36,381 bases of DNA. Origin: CAZDML01 sp964506645. Its GTDB lineage: Bacteria > Elusimicrobiota > Elusimicrobia > 2-01-FULL-59-12. How positions within the stretch are numbered: position 1 is the stretch's first letter; each line of letters starts with the position of its first letter. A model generated the notes under the pieces. It ran no database searches. It was not told the DNA's origin and worked only from the letters and a program-made list of their open reading frames with translations. This document shows, piece by piece, positions 23,836 through 31,066 of the stretch. The stretch spans positions 1 through 36,381 of the forward strand of contig CAZDML010000008.1 in NCBI GenBank assembly GCA_964506645.1. The letters run 5' to 3'. The position numbers and the translations under genes are program-made.

Positions 23836-24732
23836 ATGTCCAAGCGGTTTAAGAAAGTCTACATCGAGATCAGCAATGTTTGTAACCTCCAGTGCACGTT
23901 CTGCCCGGAGGTCGAGCGCGACAAGCGCTTTATGGAGCCCGCCCTCTTTCAGAAAGCGGTCCGGGCCGTGGCGCCGCTCACCGAGGAAGTCTGTTTTCAT
24001 TTAATGGGCGAGCCCCTGCTCCATCCCCAGTTTGATGCCTATGTCGATTTCTGCGGCACCCTCGGCCTTTCGATTAATCTGACGACGAACGCCATCCTGT
24101 TAAATACGGAACGCAGCTCTGCGCTATTACATCCTGCGGTGAAGCAGATCAATTTTTCGCTTCAGAGTTTTGAATCCAATTTCCCCGAGAAAGAAAACAC
24201 CGAGTATCTCCAGCGTATTTTTGATTTCACGCACCAGGCCCTTCGCGTGCGCCCCGACCTTTATCTGAACTACCGGCTCTGGAACAACGGCGTGGAGGGG
24301 GCGCCGGCGTCCAATGACCGGATGATTGAGAAAATAAAACAGGGACTGGGTGTTGCGTTCAATGATTTCACGGATGTGCGCTGGAAGAAGAGTGCGAAAA
24401 TATCGGGCCGGGTCTATCTCCACTTGGACAGCCGCTTCCAATGGCCGCATCCCGGCCATCCGGTGCGCAGCACCCGGGGATTTTGCCACGGTTTGTCCTC
24501 GCATATCGGTATTTTGGCTGATGGGACGGTCGTTCCTTGTTGTCTGGATAAGGAAGGGGTGATTAACCTGGGGAACTGCGGCACTCAGAAGATCGATGAT
24601 ATAATTGACGGGATTCGCGCCAAGTCTATCCATGACGGGTTCCAAAATGGCTTGCTTGTGGAATCCCTGTGCCAGAAATGCACCTTCATCACCCGATTTG
24701 ACCGTAAAGCCAAAAAACTCTTAAACGTATGA
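23836..24732 (+). CDS. Radical SAM protein with SPASM-like C-terminus
   Basis: The 298-residue enzyme binds a [4Fe-4S] cluster through C16, C20 and C23 in CNLQCTFC, which cleaves S-adenosylmethionine to start radical chemistry. Other family features are HLMGEPLLHP (the GGE-like motif) and INLTTNAILLN. The C-terminal part has extra cysteines in FCHGLSSHIGILADGTVVPCCLDKEG, GNCG and LCQKCTF, as in SPASM/twitch domains that hold auxiliary clusters. Such enzymes modify peptides, cofactors or RNA. The stop overlaps the dusB start (ATGA), which could hint at an RNA-related substrate, but that is only inference. Confidence 0.88.
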   Translation: MSKRFKKVYIEISNVCNLQCTFCPEVERDKRFMEPALFQKAVRAVAPLTEEVCFHLMGEPLLHPQFDAYVDFCGTLGLSINLTTNAILLNTERSSALLHPAVKQINFSLQSFESNFPEKENTEYLQRIFDFTHQALRVRPDLYLNYRLWNNGVEGAPASNDRMIEKIKQGLGVAFNDFTDVRWKKSAKISGRVYLHLDSRFQWPHPGHPVRSTRGFCHGLSSHIGILADGTVVPCCLDKEGVINLGNCGTQKIDDIIDGIRAKSIHDGFQNGLLVESLCQKCTFITRFDRKAKKLLNV

Positions 24733-25754
24733 CAACGCCGAACGCATTTCCAGCGAAGTTTTCTATCGGCCCTATCTCCATTGCGCCTGCGACCATTCTG
24801 GCACCGATGGCGGGTGTGACCGATACAGTGTTTCGCCGCCTGATCCGCGCGCAGGGCGGCTGCGGGCTCATCATGACCGAATTCACCAGTTCTCACGGCG
24901 TTGTGGGAACCGATGGCGGCCGCGCCGAGAGCCGTAAAGCGCAGCGTTTCACGTATTTGAGCTTTGAACCGGAAGAGCACCCCATTTCCGCCCAGCTGTT
25001 CGGAGCCGATCCTGGGGTCATGGCCGATGCCGCACGGATCTGTCAGGACATGGGTTTCGATGCGGTGGATATCAATTTTGGTTGTCCCGTCAAAAAAGTC
25101 GTGCGCAACAACGGCGGCTCCGCCTGTCTGCGTGATCTGGGGCTGGTCCGAAAATTGGTTGGGGCTTGCCGGCGTGTCTTAAAGATTCCTTTAACGATGA
25201 AATTCCGCGCCGGTTGGAACGATCAGGAACTCGTGATGGTCGAGATGGGCAGGATTGCGGAAGAAGAAGGTCTCCAGGCCGTGGCGCTTCATCCGCGCAC
25301 GCGCGAACAGGGATACACAGGACACGCAGACTGGAGCCGCATCGCGCTCCTCAAACAGACCGTCAAAATTCCTGTCATCGGCAACGGCGACATTCTGACT
25401 CCGGAAGATGCCGTGCGCATGGTGAAGGAAACCGGGTGTGACGCCGTCATGATCGGTCGTGCGGCTTCGGCCAATCCGTGGATTTTTCGCCAGCTTCAGG
25501 ACTATCGGACTACGGGCCAGTACTTCCAGCCGACGGATAACGACCGGTACCAGATGATGAGCACGTATTACCGCATGCTGATGGACGAAGGAACGCCGGA
25601 ATCGGCCGGTAAGATGAAACAATTTGCCACGTACTTTACCCACGGGATCCGAAATGGAAGCCAGCTCCGTACACAGATCCACCGTGCCCGAGAAGCCAGC
25701 CGTATCCGCGAAATCGTCGACGAATTCTTCGAACGTCTCCTCACCGCGGCATAA
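24729..25754 (+). CDS. dusB: tRNA-dihydrouridine synthase (DusB/NifR3 family)
   Basis: Dus enzymes use FMN and NADPH to reduce specific uridines in tRNA to dihydrouridine. The 341-residue TIM-barrel protein shows APMAGVTDTVFRRLIR at the start. The catalytic region is DINFGCPVKKVVRNNGGSACL, with the active-site cysteine at about residue 133. It also has VTxKFRAGWND-like and LHPRTREQGYTGHADW segments, and the FMN phosphate-binding IPVIGNGDI and DAVMIGRAASANPW. Features fit DusB. It is coupled to the radical SAM gene upstream and followed by a strong bidirectional terminator. Confidence 0.94.
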   Translation: MTTPNAFPAKFSIGPISIAPATILAPMAGVTDTVFRRLIRAQGGCGLIMTEFTSSHGVVGTDGGRAESRKAQRFTYLSFEPEEHPISAQLFGADPGVMADAARICQDMGFDAVDINFGCPVKKVVRNNGGSACLRDLGLVRKLVGACRRVLKIPLTMKFRAGWNDQELVMVEMGRIAEEEGLQAVALHPRTREQGYTGHADWSRIALLKQTVKIPVIGNGDILTPEDAVRMVKETGCDAVMIGRAASANPWIFRQLQDYRTTGQYFQPTDNDRYQMMSTYYRMLMDEGTPESAGKMKQFATYFTHGIRNGSQLRTQIHRAREASRIREIVDEFFERLLTAA

Positions 25755-25774
25755 TACGGTTTCTTTTTTTTAGA

Positions 25775-25811
25775 ATAAAAAAGCCCACGGATTACTCCGC
25801 GGGCTTTTTAT
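25775..25811. terminator. Bidirectional rho-independent terminator
   Basis: An A-run, stem GCCCACGG (25783-25790), a six-base loop, the matching CCGCGGGC (25797-25804) with one A/C mismatch, and a T-run form a terminator readable on both strands. It lies between the convergent dusB and PuuD-like genes and would serve both. Confidence 0.9.
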
Positions 25812-25828
25812 TTGAAAAGACGGTTGGG

Positions 25829-26527
25829 CTAGTTCCAGTGAATGAGGTTCAAATGCGATGAGGCTCCCATCAAAAAGAGGAGCGGGATCGACAGCCAGGC
25901 GTTCGTACGCGAGGCGAGGAACACCCGCCGGGCGAGCAGCGCTTTATCCTGTCCGGGTGCCAAGGGGACAACACCCAGGAGCCGTTTCTGGGACGGCCAG
26001 ATGATGCCCCAGACGTTTAAGAGCATCAACGTTCCAATTCCGCCCCCAACGCCGATCATATAGGAAGGGTTGGTCACGACGCCCAAATGCTCAAACACTT
26101 TAAAGAGTGTGCAGGACATGACAGTCACGAGCACTGCGGCGATGGCGGCGAGAAGATTCCCGTTGTTCAGAGGGCCCGTGGGTCGGGTGCAGACATTGAG
26201 AATCGCATAGGTCACGCCTACGATCACAAGCCACGCCATCATCGGTTTGCCCATACCGATGGGTTCTGCCAAGAGGATATTGGCGAAATACAGATAGCCC
26301 GTGGTCCAGGTGAGTACCGCGGCCCAACGGAAGTACCAGAGGGTCGGCAGGACCAGTATCGGGTTCACCTTGGGTTTGAGGTCGGCCTCGAGCCCTTTCT
26401 GGAAGTTGACGTTGACCAGGTTAAACCAGTACAGCAGGCCAATCCAGGTGATGCCAAACACAATGTGCAGCAAGCGCAGGGTAAATTCATAAACGACTTT
26501 GGGTGCCAAAACGCTAAAGTCCAACAT
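25829..26527 (-). CDS. PuuD-type urate hydroxylase N-terminal membrane domain protein
   Basis: This 232-residue inner-membrane protein has about seven helices. The opening RLLHIVFGITWIGLLYWFNLVNV, the ALPTLWYFRWAAVLTWTTGYLYF-like segment, and RRVFLASRTNAWLSIPLLFLMGAS match the Urate_ox_N (PuuD) family. Some PuuD proteins carry a C-terminal cytochrome c domain; there is no CxxCH here. Membrane histidines could bind haem. AGGAGG lies seven bases before the ATG. No purine-catabolism genes are nearby, so a respiratory or unknown role is as likely as urate oxidation. Confidence 0.78.
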   Translation of the reverse strand: MLDFSVLAPKVVYEFTLRLLHIVFGITWIGLLYWFNLVNVNFQKGLEADLKPKVNPILVLPTLWYFRWAAVLTWTTGYLYFANILLAEPIGMGKPMMAWLVIVGVTYAILNVCTRPTGPLNNGNLLAAIAAVLVTVMSCTLFKVFEHLGVVTNPSYMIGVGGGIGTLMLLNVWGIIWPSQKRLLGVVPLAPGQDKALLARRVFLASRTNAWLSIPLLFLMGASSHLNLIHWN

Positions 26528-26678
26528 GTGTGCCTCCTATAGTCCGTGCTAAAGTCCTCTAACGCTACCAAAAAGGTCGAGGCGGTTCAAGAAAGGTTGT
26601 CTTTACGCGTCGGATAAGTTACGCTTCCTTCAGAGAGAGTCAAAAACATCCTTCACAGCCTGCTTCTAAATAACCCTT
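26528..26678. other. Intergenic gap between divergent genes
   Basis: About 150 bases between the divergent PuuD-like gene and the four-cysteine protein gene. Apart from the PuuD ribosome-binding site at its left edge I see no repeat, hairpin or convincing promoter pair. Confidence 0.4.
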
Positions 26679-27086
26679 ATGCAATATAAAAAAAGACGAG
26701 TTGCTCATGGCCCTAGTAAAAACGAACTGCGCGCGGCCCGCAATGCCCAGGCCGATCAGCAACGAACGCGCTTGGTGACCTTCCGTCAGCGTTTTCCTCA
26801 GCTCAGTCACCTGCAGCTGGATTACCGTTTTGAATCCGCCGCGGGTCTTCCGATGGAAGAGGTCTCCCGCACGGTGGAGTTGGATCAACCCCTACACCTT
26901 GAAATTATGTGCCCAAGTACCTGCAATGGAAGCTTTCAATTAACCCCTATTCTTGAAAACACGATTCAAGCGCTCAAAGAGGCTCACGACGGTATGGGGA
27001 TCTGCCAGGTGCCTTCGTATATGGACCCCCGTATCCCTTGTGGATATAAATTGTATTACCACCTTTCCATCCGCTACCAACCATAA
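26679..27086 (+). CDS. Cytoplasmic four-cysteine protein, unknown function
   Basis: A 135-residue protein with no signal or membrane segment. The N-terminal 40 residues are basic and helical. The C-terminal half carries CPSTC, then GMGICQVPSYMDPRIPCGYKLYYHLSIRY. Two cysteine pairs around a short helix look like a zinc-binding treble clef or ribbon. Similar Cys-pair proteins of unknown function occur across bacteria. There is no clear ribosome-binding site before the ATG. It precedes the nrf promoter and is probably not part of that operon. Confidence 0.6.
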   Translation: MQYKKRRVAHGPSKNELRAARNAQADQQRTRLVTFRQRFPQLSHLQLDYRFESAAGLPMEEVSRTVELDQPLHLEIMCPSTCNGSFQLTPILENTIQALKEAHDGMGICQVPSYMDPRIPCGYKLYYHLSIRYQP

Positions 27087-27133
27087 AAAACCCCCAAGAA
27101 AAAGGAACAAGGGGCGCCATCCCAATGTCCCTG

Positions 27134-27149
27134 TATGACCTTCGTCATA
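27134..27149. promoter_or_regulatory. CRP/FNR/DNR-like palindrome upstream of nrfHA
   Basis: The perfect inverted repeat TATGAC-CTTC-GTCATA has the TGAC-N4-GTCA core used by CRP/FNR-superfamily regulators, and differs from the DNR/NnrR-type TTGAC-N4-GTCAA only at the outer bases. Its centre is 27141.5. A CATAAT -10 candidate at 27171-27176 would give a start near 27183, which puts this site at -41.5, the classic class II activator position. It probably couples nrfHA to oxygen limitation or nitrogen oxides. Confidence 0.6.
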
Positions 27150-27167
27150 TCCAAAGGTATTTGGATA
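27148..27167. promoter_or_regulatory. Second perfect palindrome in nrfHA promoter
   Basis: TATCCAAA-GGTA-TTTGGATA is a perfect inverted repeat with eight-base arms. It sits between the activator-like site and the -10 candidate, covering the place where RNA polymerase would contact DNA. A bound protein here would be expected to repress. The arms do not match a regulator I know. Confidence 0.5.
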
Positions 27168-27227
27168 ACACATAATGACGTTTCTTCTGACAATGAAAAT
27201 CAAAGAAATCCTAAGTATGATGCGTCC

Positions 27228-27728
27228 ATGAAAAAGCCGTTGCAGGGGCGCTATGTCTTGGCTACGTTATTCGGCATACTGGTGGGAGTGGGGGTGTTTA
27301 CGTTTTATTACGCTCAAGGGTTCTCTTATTTTCAAACAGACCCGCGGGCTTGTATGAATTGCCACATCATGAAGCCCCAGTTTGATGCCTGGCAAAAATC
27401 AAGCCATCATACGGCGGCCACCTGTGTAGACTGCCATCTTCCGCACGATCTTATCCCCAAATATATCGCGAAAGCCGACAATGGATACCGGCATTCCAAA
27501 GGATTTACGCTCCAGGACTTCCCGGAGCCGATTATGATAACGCCGCACAACAGCCGCATTTTGAATGAGAATTGCATGCGGTGTCATGAGCAAATGGCCC
27601 ATGCCATCGCTCCGATGATGCGCCAAGGTGAAAAAGCCGTTCAATGCACCCACTGTCACGCAAGCGTAGGACACGGCGAAGTGACAGGAATGGGGCGCTA
27701 TACTCCTAACGAGGATCCTTCCCTATGA
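27228..27728 (+). CDS. nrfH: Cytochrome c nitrite reductase small subunit (tetrahaem quinol dehydrogenase)
   Basis: NrfH oxidises menaquinol and passes electrons to NrfA. The 166-residue protein has one N-terminal membrane anchor (YVLATLFGILVGVGVFTFYYAQGF) and four c-type haem motifs: CMNCHIM (with the methionine typical of the first NrfH haem), CVDCH, CMRCH and CTHCH. Other family features are WQKSSHHTAATCVDCHLP and KADNGYRHSKGFTL. The ATG at 27228 starts the normal N-terminus; the frame is open further upstream across the operator region but lacks support. The stop overlaps nrfA by four bases. Confidence 0.96.
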   Translation: MKKPLQGRYVLATLFGILVGVGVFTFYYAQGFSYFQTDPRACMNCHIMKPQFDAWQKSSHHTAATCVDCHLPHDLIPKYIAKADNGYRHSKGFTLQDFPEPIMITPHNSRILNENCMRCHEQMAHAIAPMMRQGEKAVQCTHCHASVGHGEVTGMGRYTPNEDPSL

Positions 27729-29179
27729 ACCTACTTCGTAAACTCCTGCAGGATACAAGACGTTTCCTTATTACCGCCCTGTTGATAGCGGTGGTCACAG
27801 GGCTCGTGACAGCACTGCTCGTGAATATTTTTGAACGAAAAAATGAAGCTAAACACCCGTATACGCGCCTTGTCGAAGTGACAGAGAACGATACCGATCC
27901 CGCGAAATGGGGGACGAATTGGCCCAAAGAATACGATTCGTATAAGAAGACAGCGCTTAACACGCGGACACAATTCGGTGGCCATGGCGGAAGTGAAGCC
28001 ATGCCGGCCGAAAAATTAGAGCGTGATCCCTGGCTCAAACGATTGTTTGCTGGCTATGCCTTTTCCCTCGATTATCGCGACCGGCGAGGTCATGCGTACA
28101 TGCTGACGGATCAGGAACAGACCAAACGACTGTCGAAACCCCAAACCGGTTCGTGTCTACATTGCCATGCGTCCATCATGCCGCTCTATCGAAAGTTGGG
28201 CAATGGGGATGCTGCCAAAGGGTTGGAAGAGAGCTACACCCACAGTTACCAAGATCTCAATAAAATGCTGCATGAATTAGGGAACGGCCACCCCGTATCG
28301 TGTGTGGACTGTCACGACCCCAGTTCGATGAAACTTCGGGTGACACGTCCTGGATTTATCAAGGGCATTCGACTTTTGGCCGAATCAAATGCGCCGGTAC
28401 CGCAAATGCCTTCCATCGAGCAATGGCGCCAAGGGAATCGTAAGGCGGCCTATGATCCCAATTTTGAGGCATCACAAACCGAGATGCGTTCGTTTGTCTG
28501 TGCTCAGTGTCACGTGGAATATTATTGTTCCTCAAAACAGCCGCTGACCTTTCCGTGGGGCAAGGGACTCAAAATGGATGACATCGAGTCCTTCTGGAAT
28601 GACTCCAAGTTTCCCGACGGCACACCGTTCTACGATTTTGTGCACGCGGAGACGGGTGCGCAGGTGTTAAAAGCACAGCACCCTGAATTTGAAATGTGGA
28701 GCCAAGGCATTCATGCGCGTAGCGGCGTGGCGTGTGCGGATTGTCACATGCCGTACATGCGCGATGGAGCGACCAAAGTGTCTGATCATTGGGTGCGCAG
28801 TCCGCTCTTGAATGTGAATCGCTCCTGCCAAACGTGCCATCATTTTCCCGAGGAGGAAATGAAAGCCCGCGTCGAAGTTATTCAAACGCGCAATCACAAG
28901 CTTTTGCAACGTGCAGCGGCGGCGCTGATGGATGAATTGGATGCGATTCGGGATGCGAAGAAAGCAGGCGCGACAGAGGCTGATCTTGCCCCGGCACTCG
29001 CGTTGCAGCGAAAAGCCCAGTGGCGTCTGGACTTTGTAGCTGCGGAGAACTCGATGGGATTCCATGCCCCACAGGAAGCTGCCCGTATTCTAGGGGAAGC
29101 CGCAGATTACGCTCGCCAAGGACAGGTGGCCGCTCTCAACTGGAAACGACAGGATCCAAAGAAGCGTAGCCAACCGTAG
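27725..29179 (+). CDS. nrfA: Ammonia-forming cytochrome c nitrite reductase, catalytic subunit
   Basis: NrfA reduces nitrite to ammonium with six electrons in the periplasm. The 484-residue protein has an N-terminal hydrophobic anchor or signal (residues 14-35) and five haem motifs: CLHCH (144-148), CVDCH, CAQCH, CADCH and CQTCH. Characteristic blocks include WPKEYDSYKKTA, GYAFSLDYRDRRGHAYMLTDQ, CAQCHVEYYC, FPWGKGLK and SDHWVRSPLLN. The first, catalytic haem is CxxCH instead of the E. coli-type CxxCK, which places the enzyme in the His-ligated NrfA group and removes the need for a dedicated CxxCK haem lyase. It is coupled to nrfH; no nrfEFG genes follow. Confidence 0.96.
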   Translation: MNLLRKLLQDTRRFLITALLIAVVTGLVTALLVNIFERKNEAKHPYTRLVEVTENDTDPAKWGTNWPKEYDSYKKTALNTRTQFGGHGGSEAMPAEKLERDPWLKRLFAGYAFSLDYRDRRGHAYMLTDQEQTKRLSKPQTGSCLHCHASIMPLYRKLGNGDAAKGLEESYTHSYQDLNKMLHELGNGHPVSCVDCHDPSSMKLRVTRPGFIKGIRLLAESNAPVPQMPSIEQWRQGNRKAAYDPNFEASQTEMRSFVCAQCHVEYYCSSKQPLTFPWGKGLKMDDIESFWNDSKFPDGTPFYDFVHAETGAQVLKAQHPEFEMWSQGIHARSGVACADCHMPYMRDGATKVSDHWVRSPLLNVNRSCQTCHHFPEEEMKARVEVIQTRNHKLLQRAAAALMDELDAIRDAKKAGATEADLAPALALQRKAQWRLDFVAAENSMGFHAPQEAARILGEAADYARQGQVAALNWKRQDPKKRSQP

Positions 29180-29541
29180 AAGTGAACGGTCATCCGCTCT
29201 ATTTTTAGATGTATTTAGCTCTTCTAAGTCCTCTTTATTTCACTCATTTCTCTGTAGTTTGCCCACCTAAGCTGGCCTAAGTTCTGGTGCCGATCAGCAC
29301 CGTTTACTCTCTAAAGTCGCCTCTGGCGACTTAAATAGTCGGTGCAGTCCCGTCGATAAAGCTCGCCGGCAACGATCACCGCATATGGGCGATAGCAATT
29401 TTCCCTATCGCTCACGCTTGACGAATCAGTTGATGAATACTTGACGATCAAGTAAATCTTGACTCTATAGAGTCATAACGTATGCCTATCCCGACGGTAA
29501 GTGTTATTAAATATCAACATTAACAGATAAATAAGTAATAA
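29180..29541. other. Palindrome-rich noncoding region
   Basis: About 360 bases without a convincing gene. It holds several inverted repeats: GGTGC/GCACC at 29286-29301, AAGTCGCC/GGCGACTT at 29314-29332, GCGATAG/CTATCGC at 29389-29411, TACTTGA/TCAAGTA at 29438-29454, and the 16-base perfect palindrome TGACTCTA/TAGAGTCA at 29460-29475. G+C content falls sharply after about 29480. It separates the respiratory genes from the mobile mystery pair and may mark an insertion boundary. Confidence 0.55.
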
Positions 29542-29542
29542 A

Positions 29543-29597
29543 ATATCTATATAAGTATATAAATATATCTTGAAATATCTGTTTAAGTAGATATAAT
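29543..29597 (+). promoter_or_regulatory. Promoter and operator-like repeats for mobile mystery protein A
   Basis: TTGAAA at 29570-29575, a 16-base spacer and a perfect TATAAT at 29592-29597 form a good promoter. Only five bases separate the -10 box from the ATG, so transcription would start at or next to the start codon (leaderless mRNA). ATATCT occurs at 29543, 29565 and 29575, and the last copy forms an inverted repeat with AGATAT at 29589-29594 between -35 and -10. These repeats suit autoregulation by the HTH product. Confidence 0.6.
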
Positions 29598-29602
29598 TAG
29601 GT

Positions 29603-30076
29603 ATGGCAAAAAAACTGTTGAATCTTATTGACTCGGCGGCGATGTCCCAACTCTTGGGTCGGTCGGGGCCAGCTTCTCGGAGGCCTGAGCCGCCTGCTGG
29701 AACTTGGATAAAGATTTTACGCTCGTATCTTCGGATGACCCAAGACGAGTTGTCCCACCGGACAAAAATTGCCCAATCTCATCTAGCGGATATTGAGGCC
29801 GGCAAGGTGGATCCTCAAGTGGGGACGCTCCGCCGAATATTTGAAGCGATGGGCTGTGAAGTGATCGTTCGGCCAGAACCCATCAAGCCTATTGAAGAAG
29901 TGTTGCGGGGTCGCGCCCGGAGCGTGGCGCTCAAACGATTAAAACAATCGATGGGTTCCATGGCCTTAGAACAACAAGCGCCGCAAGCCGAACTTTTTAG
30001 ACAGTTGCTTGAAAAGAGAACCGATGAAATCCTCAGTGACAGACGGGAACGATTATGGGATGGCGAAGATGAGTGA
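29603..30076 (+). CDS. Mobile mystery protein A (XRE-family HTH protein)
   Basis: This 157-residue DNA-binding protein has a helix-turn-helix at about residues 36-90 (LRSYLRMTQDELSHRTKIAQSHLADIEAGKVDPQVGTLRRIFEAMGCEVIVRP). A helical C-terminal region rich in Arg, Lys and Glu follows. The layout and the following Fic gene match the conserved 'mobile mystery' A/B pair, described mainly from mobile elements. By analogy with HTH-Fic modules it may repress the operon and neutralise the Fic enzyme. No ribosome-binding site is present, in line with the leaderless promoter. It overlaps the Fic gene by eight bases. Confidence 0.85.
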   Translation: MAKKLLNLIDSAAMSQLLGRSGPASRRPEPPAGTWIKILRSYLRMTQDELSHRTKIAQSHLADIEAGKVDPQVGTLRRIFEAMGCEVIVRPEPIKPIEEVLRGRARSVALKRLKQSMGSMALEQQAPQAELFRQLLEKRTDEILSDRRERLWDGEDE

Positions 30077-30683
30077 TAAAAGCGAAGTGCCGGGCGCTAC
30101 GCCAGGGGACGATCTCTCGGGTCTTCTGCAGTCCCATTTGTCAGATCGTCGTTCTCGGGATGCAGCCGAAACGGAGTTGATTGACCGGGCCTATCAAAAA
30201 TATGTTTTCCGCGCGCGTCGAAAAGGGGCGGGAGCGGCTTGGCTGACATCGGAATTCATACAACAAGTACACCGTGATATGTTTGGAGATATCTGGGATT
30301 GGGCGGGGCAATACCGGGCCGAGAATCTCAATATCGGAGTGAATTGGCATCACATTCCTGAGCATATCGGAATTCTCTGCGGCGATTTTAAATACTGGGA
30401 TTCCGCCGCCTCGAAGATGTCCGTTGTCGAGATTGCGGCACGCCTTCAGAACCGACTGACGCGGATCCATCCCTTCAGAAACGGTAACGGGCGGCATGCG
30501 CGGCTGATCACCGACATTTTCTTTCACTCGCGAAAAATGAAGTTGCCCCGCTGGCCGCAAATTCAACTCATCTCCGAGGGGGACAAGATCCGTGCGCAGT
30601 ATGTCACCGCCATGAAAAAAGCGGATCATGAAGACTATAGTGAGTTGATGAAGTTCTTTGAGGATTGCCTAAAATCTCCCTGA
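30069..30683 (+). CDS. Mobile mystery protein B (Fic/DOC family)
   Basis: Fic enzymes transfer AMP or other phosphate-containing groups to target proteins. The 204-residue protein has the full active-site motif HPFRNGNGRH (residues 134-143), with catalytic His and the phosphate-binding GNGR. It also has MFGDIWDWAGQYRAENLNIGVNWHHIP, typical of mobile mystery protein B. I see no clear inhibitory (S/T)xxxE(G/N) helix, so control may come from the HTH partner. The ATG at 30069 overlaps the upstream stop; ATG at 30060 is also possible. A toxin-like or phage-defence role is an inference. Confidence 0.88.
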   Translation: MSDKSEVPGATPGDDLSGLLQSHLSDRRSRDAAETELIDRAYQKYVFRARRKGAGAAWLTSEFIQQVHRDMFGDIWDWAGQYRAENLNIGVNWHHIPEHIGILCGDFKYWDSAASKMSVVEIAARLQNRLTRIHPFRNGNGRHARLITDIFFHSRKMKLPRWPQIQLISEGDKIRAQYVTAMKKADHEDYSELMKFFEDCLKSP

Positions 30684-30858
30684 CGTGACCTGTCCAAAGC
30701 GTCCCGCCCGAGCCTATGTCACTGCGTCCCCAACCTTCTATCAACGACGTTTAGAGAATTTCGAGGTATAGCCTGTAGCTCTAACGGCTAATTTTCAGTT
30801 TGATGAGTGTTAGACGGACTTGGCTGGATTTTTGAAGCTGTAGAAAAATGTTGCCCGG
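30684..30858. other. Intergenic gap after the Fic gene
   Basis: About 175 bases. No terminator hairpin with a T-run, no RNA gene and no supported coding frame are visible. The sequence leads into an antitoxin-like remnant on the opposite strand. Confidence 0.4.
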
Positions 30859-30996
30859 TTACCGGGGCCCGGTTGTTTGGGAAGAGTCGCTGATCTCGAT
30901 GAGCCGTTCACCGGCTTCGAGCCAGTGAAGTGCCTTTTTGAGTCCTCCCGTTTGAATTTCTCTTAAGCGTGCATTGGACGTGTTGGCACAGGTCAG
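30859..30996 (-). pseudogene. Possible decayed Phd/antitoxin-like fragment
   Basis: On the minus strand a 45-codon open stretch without any ATG, GTG or TTG start reads ...NARLREIQTGGLKKALHWL and continues EAGERLIEISDSSQ before a stop. The 'REIQ...GLKKALHWLEAGERLIEISD' pattern resembles the core of Phd/YefM antitoxins ('VRELK..LSxxLxxVxxGExxxITDRGRPVA'). Start and C-terminus are missing. It sits between the Fic gene and the TetR promoter. The likeness is by eye, and chance is a real alternative. Confidence 0.35.
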
Positions 30997-31066
30997 CTAG
31001 TTTTTACCTTTGGGTCAGGCCCCTTTCCCTGATCAGAAATCCAATCAAGAAGAAGAATGTGTAGAC

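Noticed and set aside
27088..27115. Possible terminator (C-run and G-run) after the four-cysteine protein
   Set aside because: Only four pairs with an 18-base loop and no T-run.
27135..27227. Longer N-terminus for NrfH
   Set aside because: It would cover the operator palindromes and has no family counterpart; the membrane anchor begins after the ATG at 27228.
29180..29602. CRISPR array or integron attC site
   Set aside because: The inverted repeats are all different, with no regular spacing or shared repeat, and no cas or integrase gene is present.
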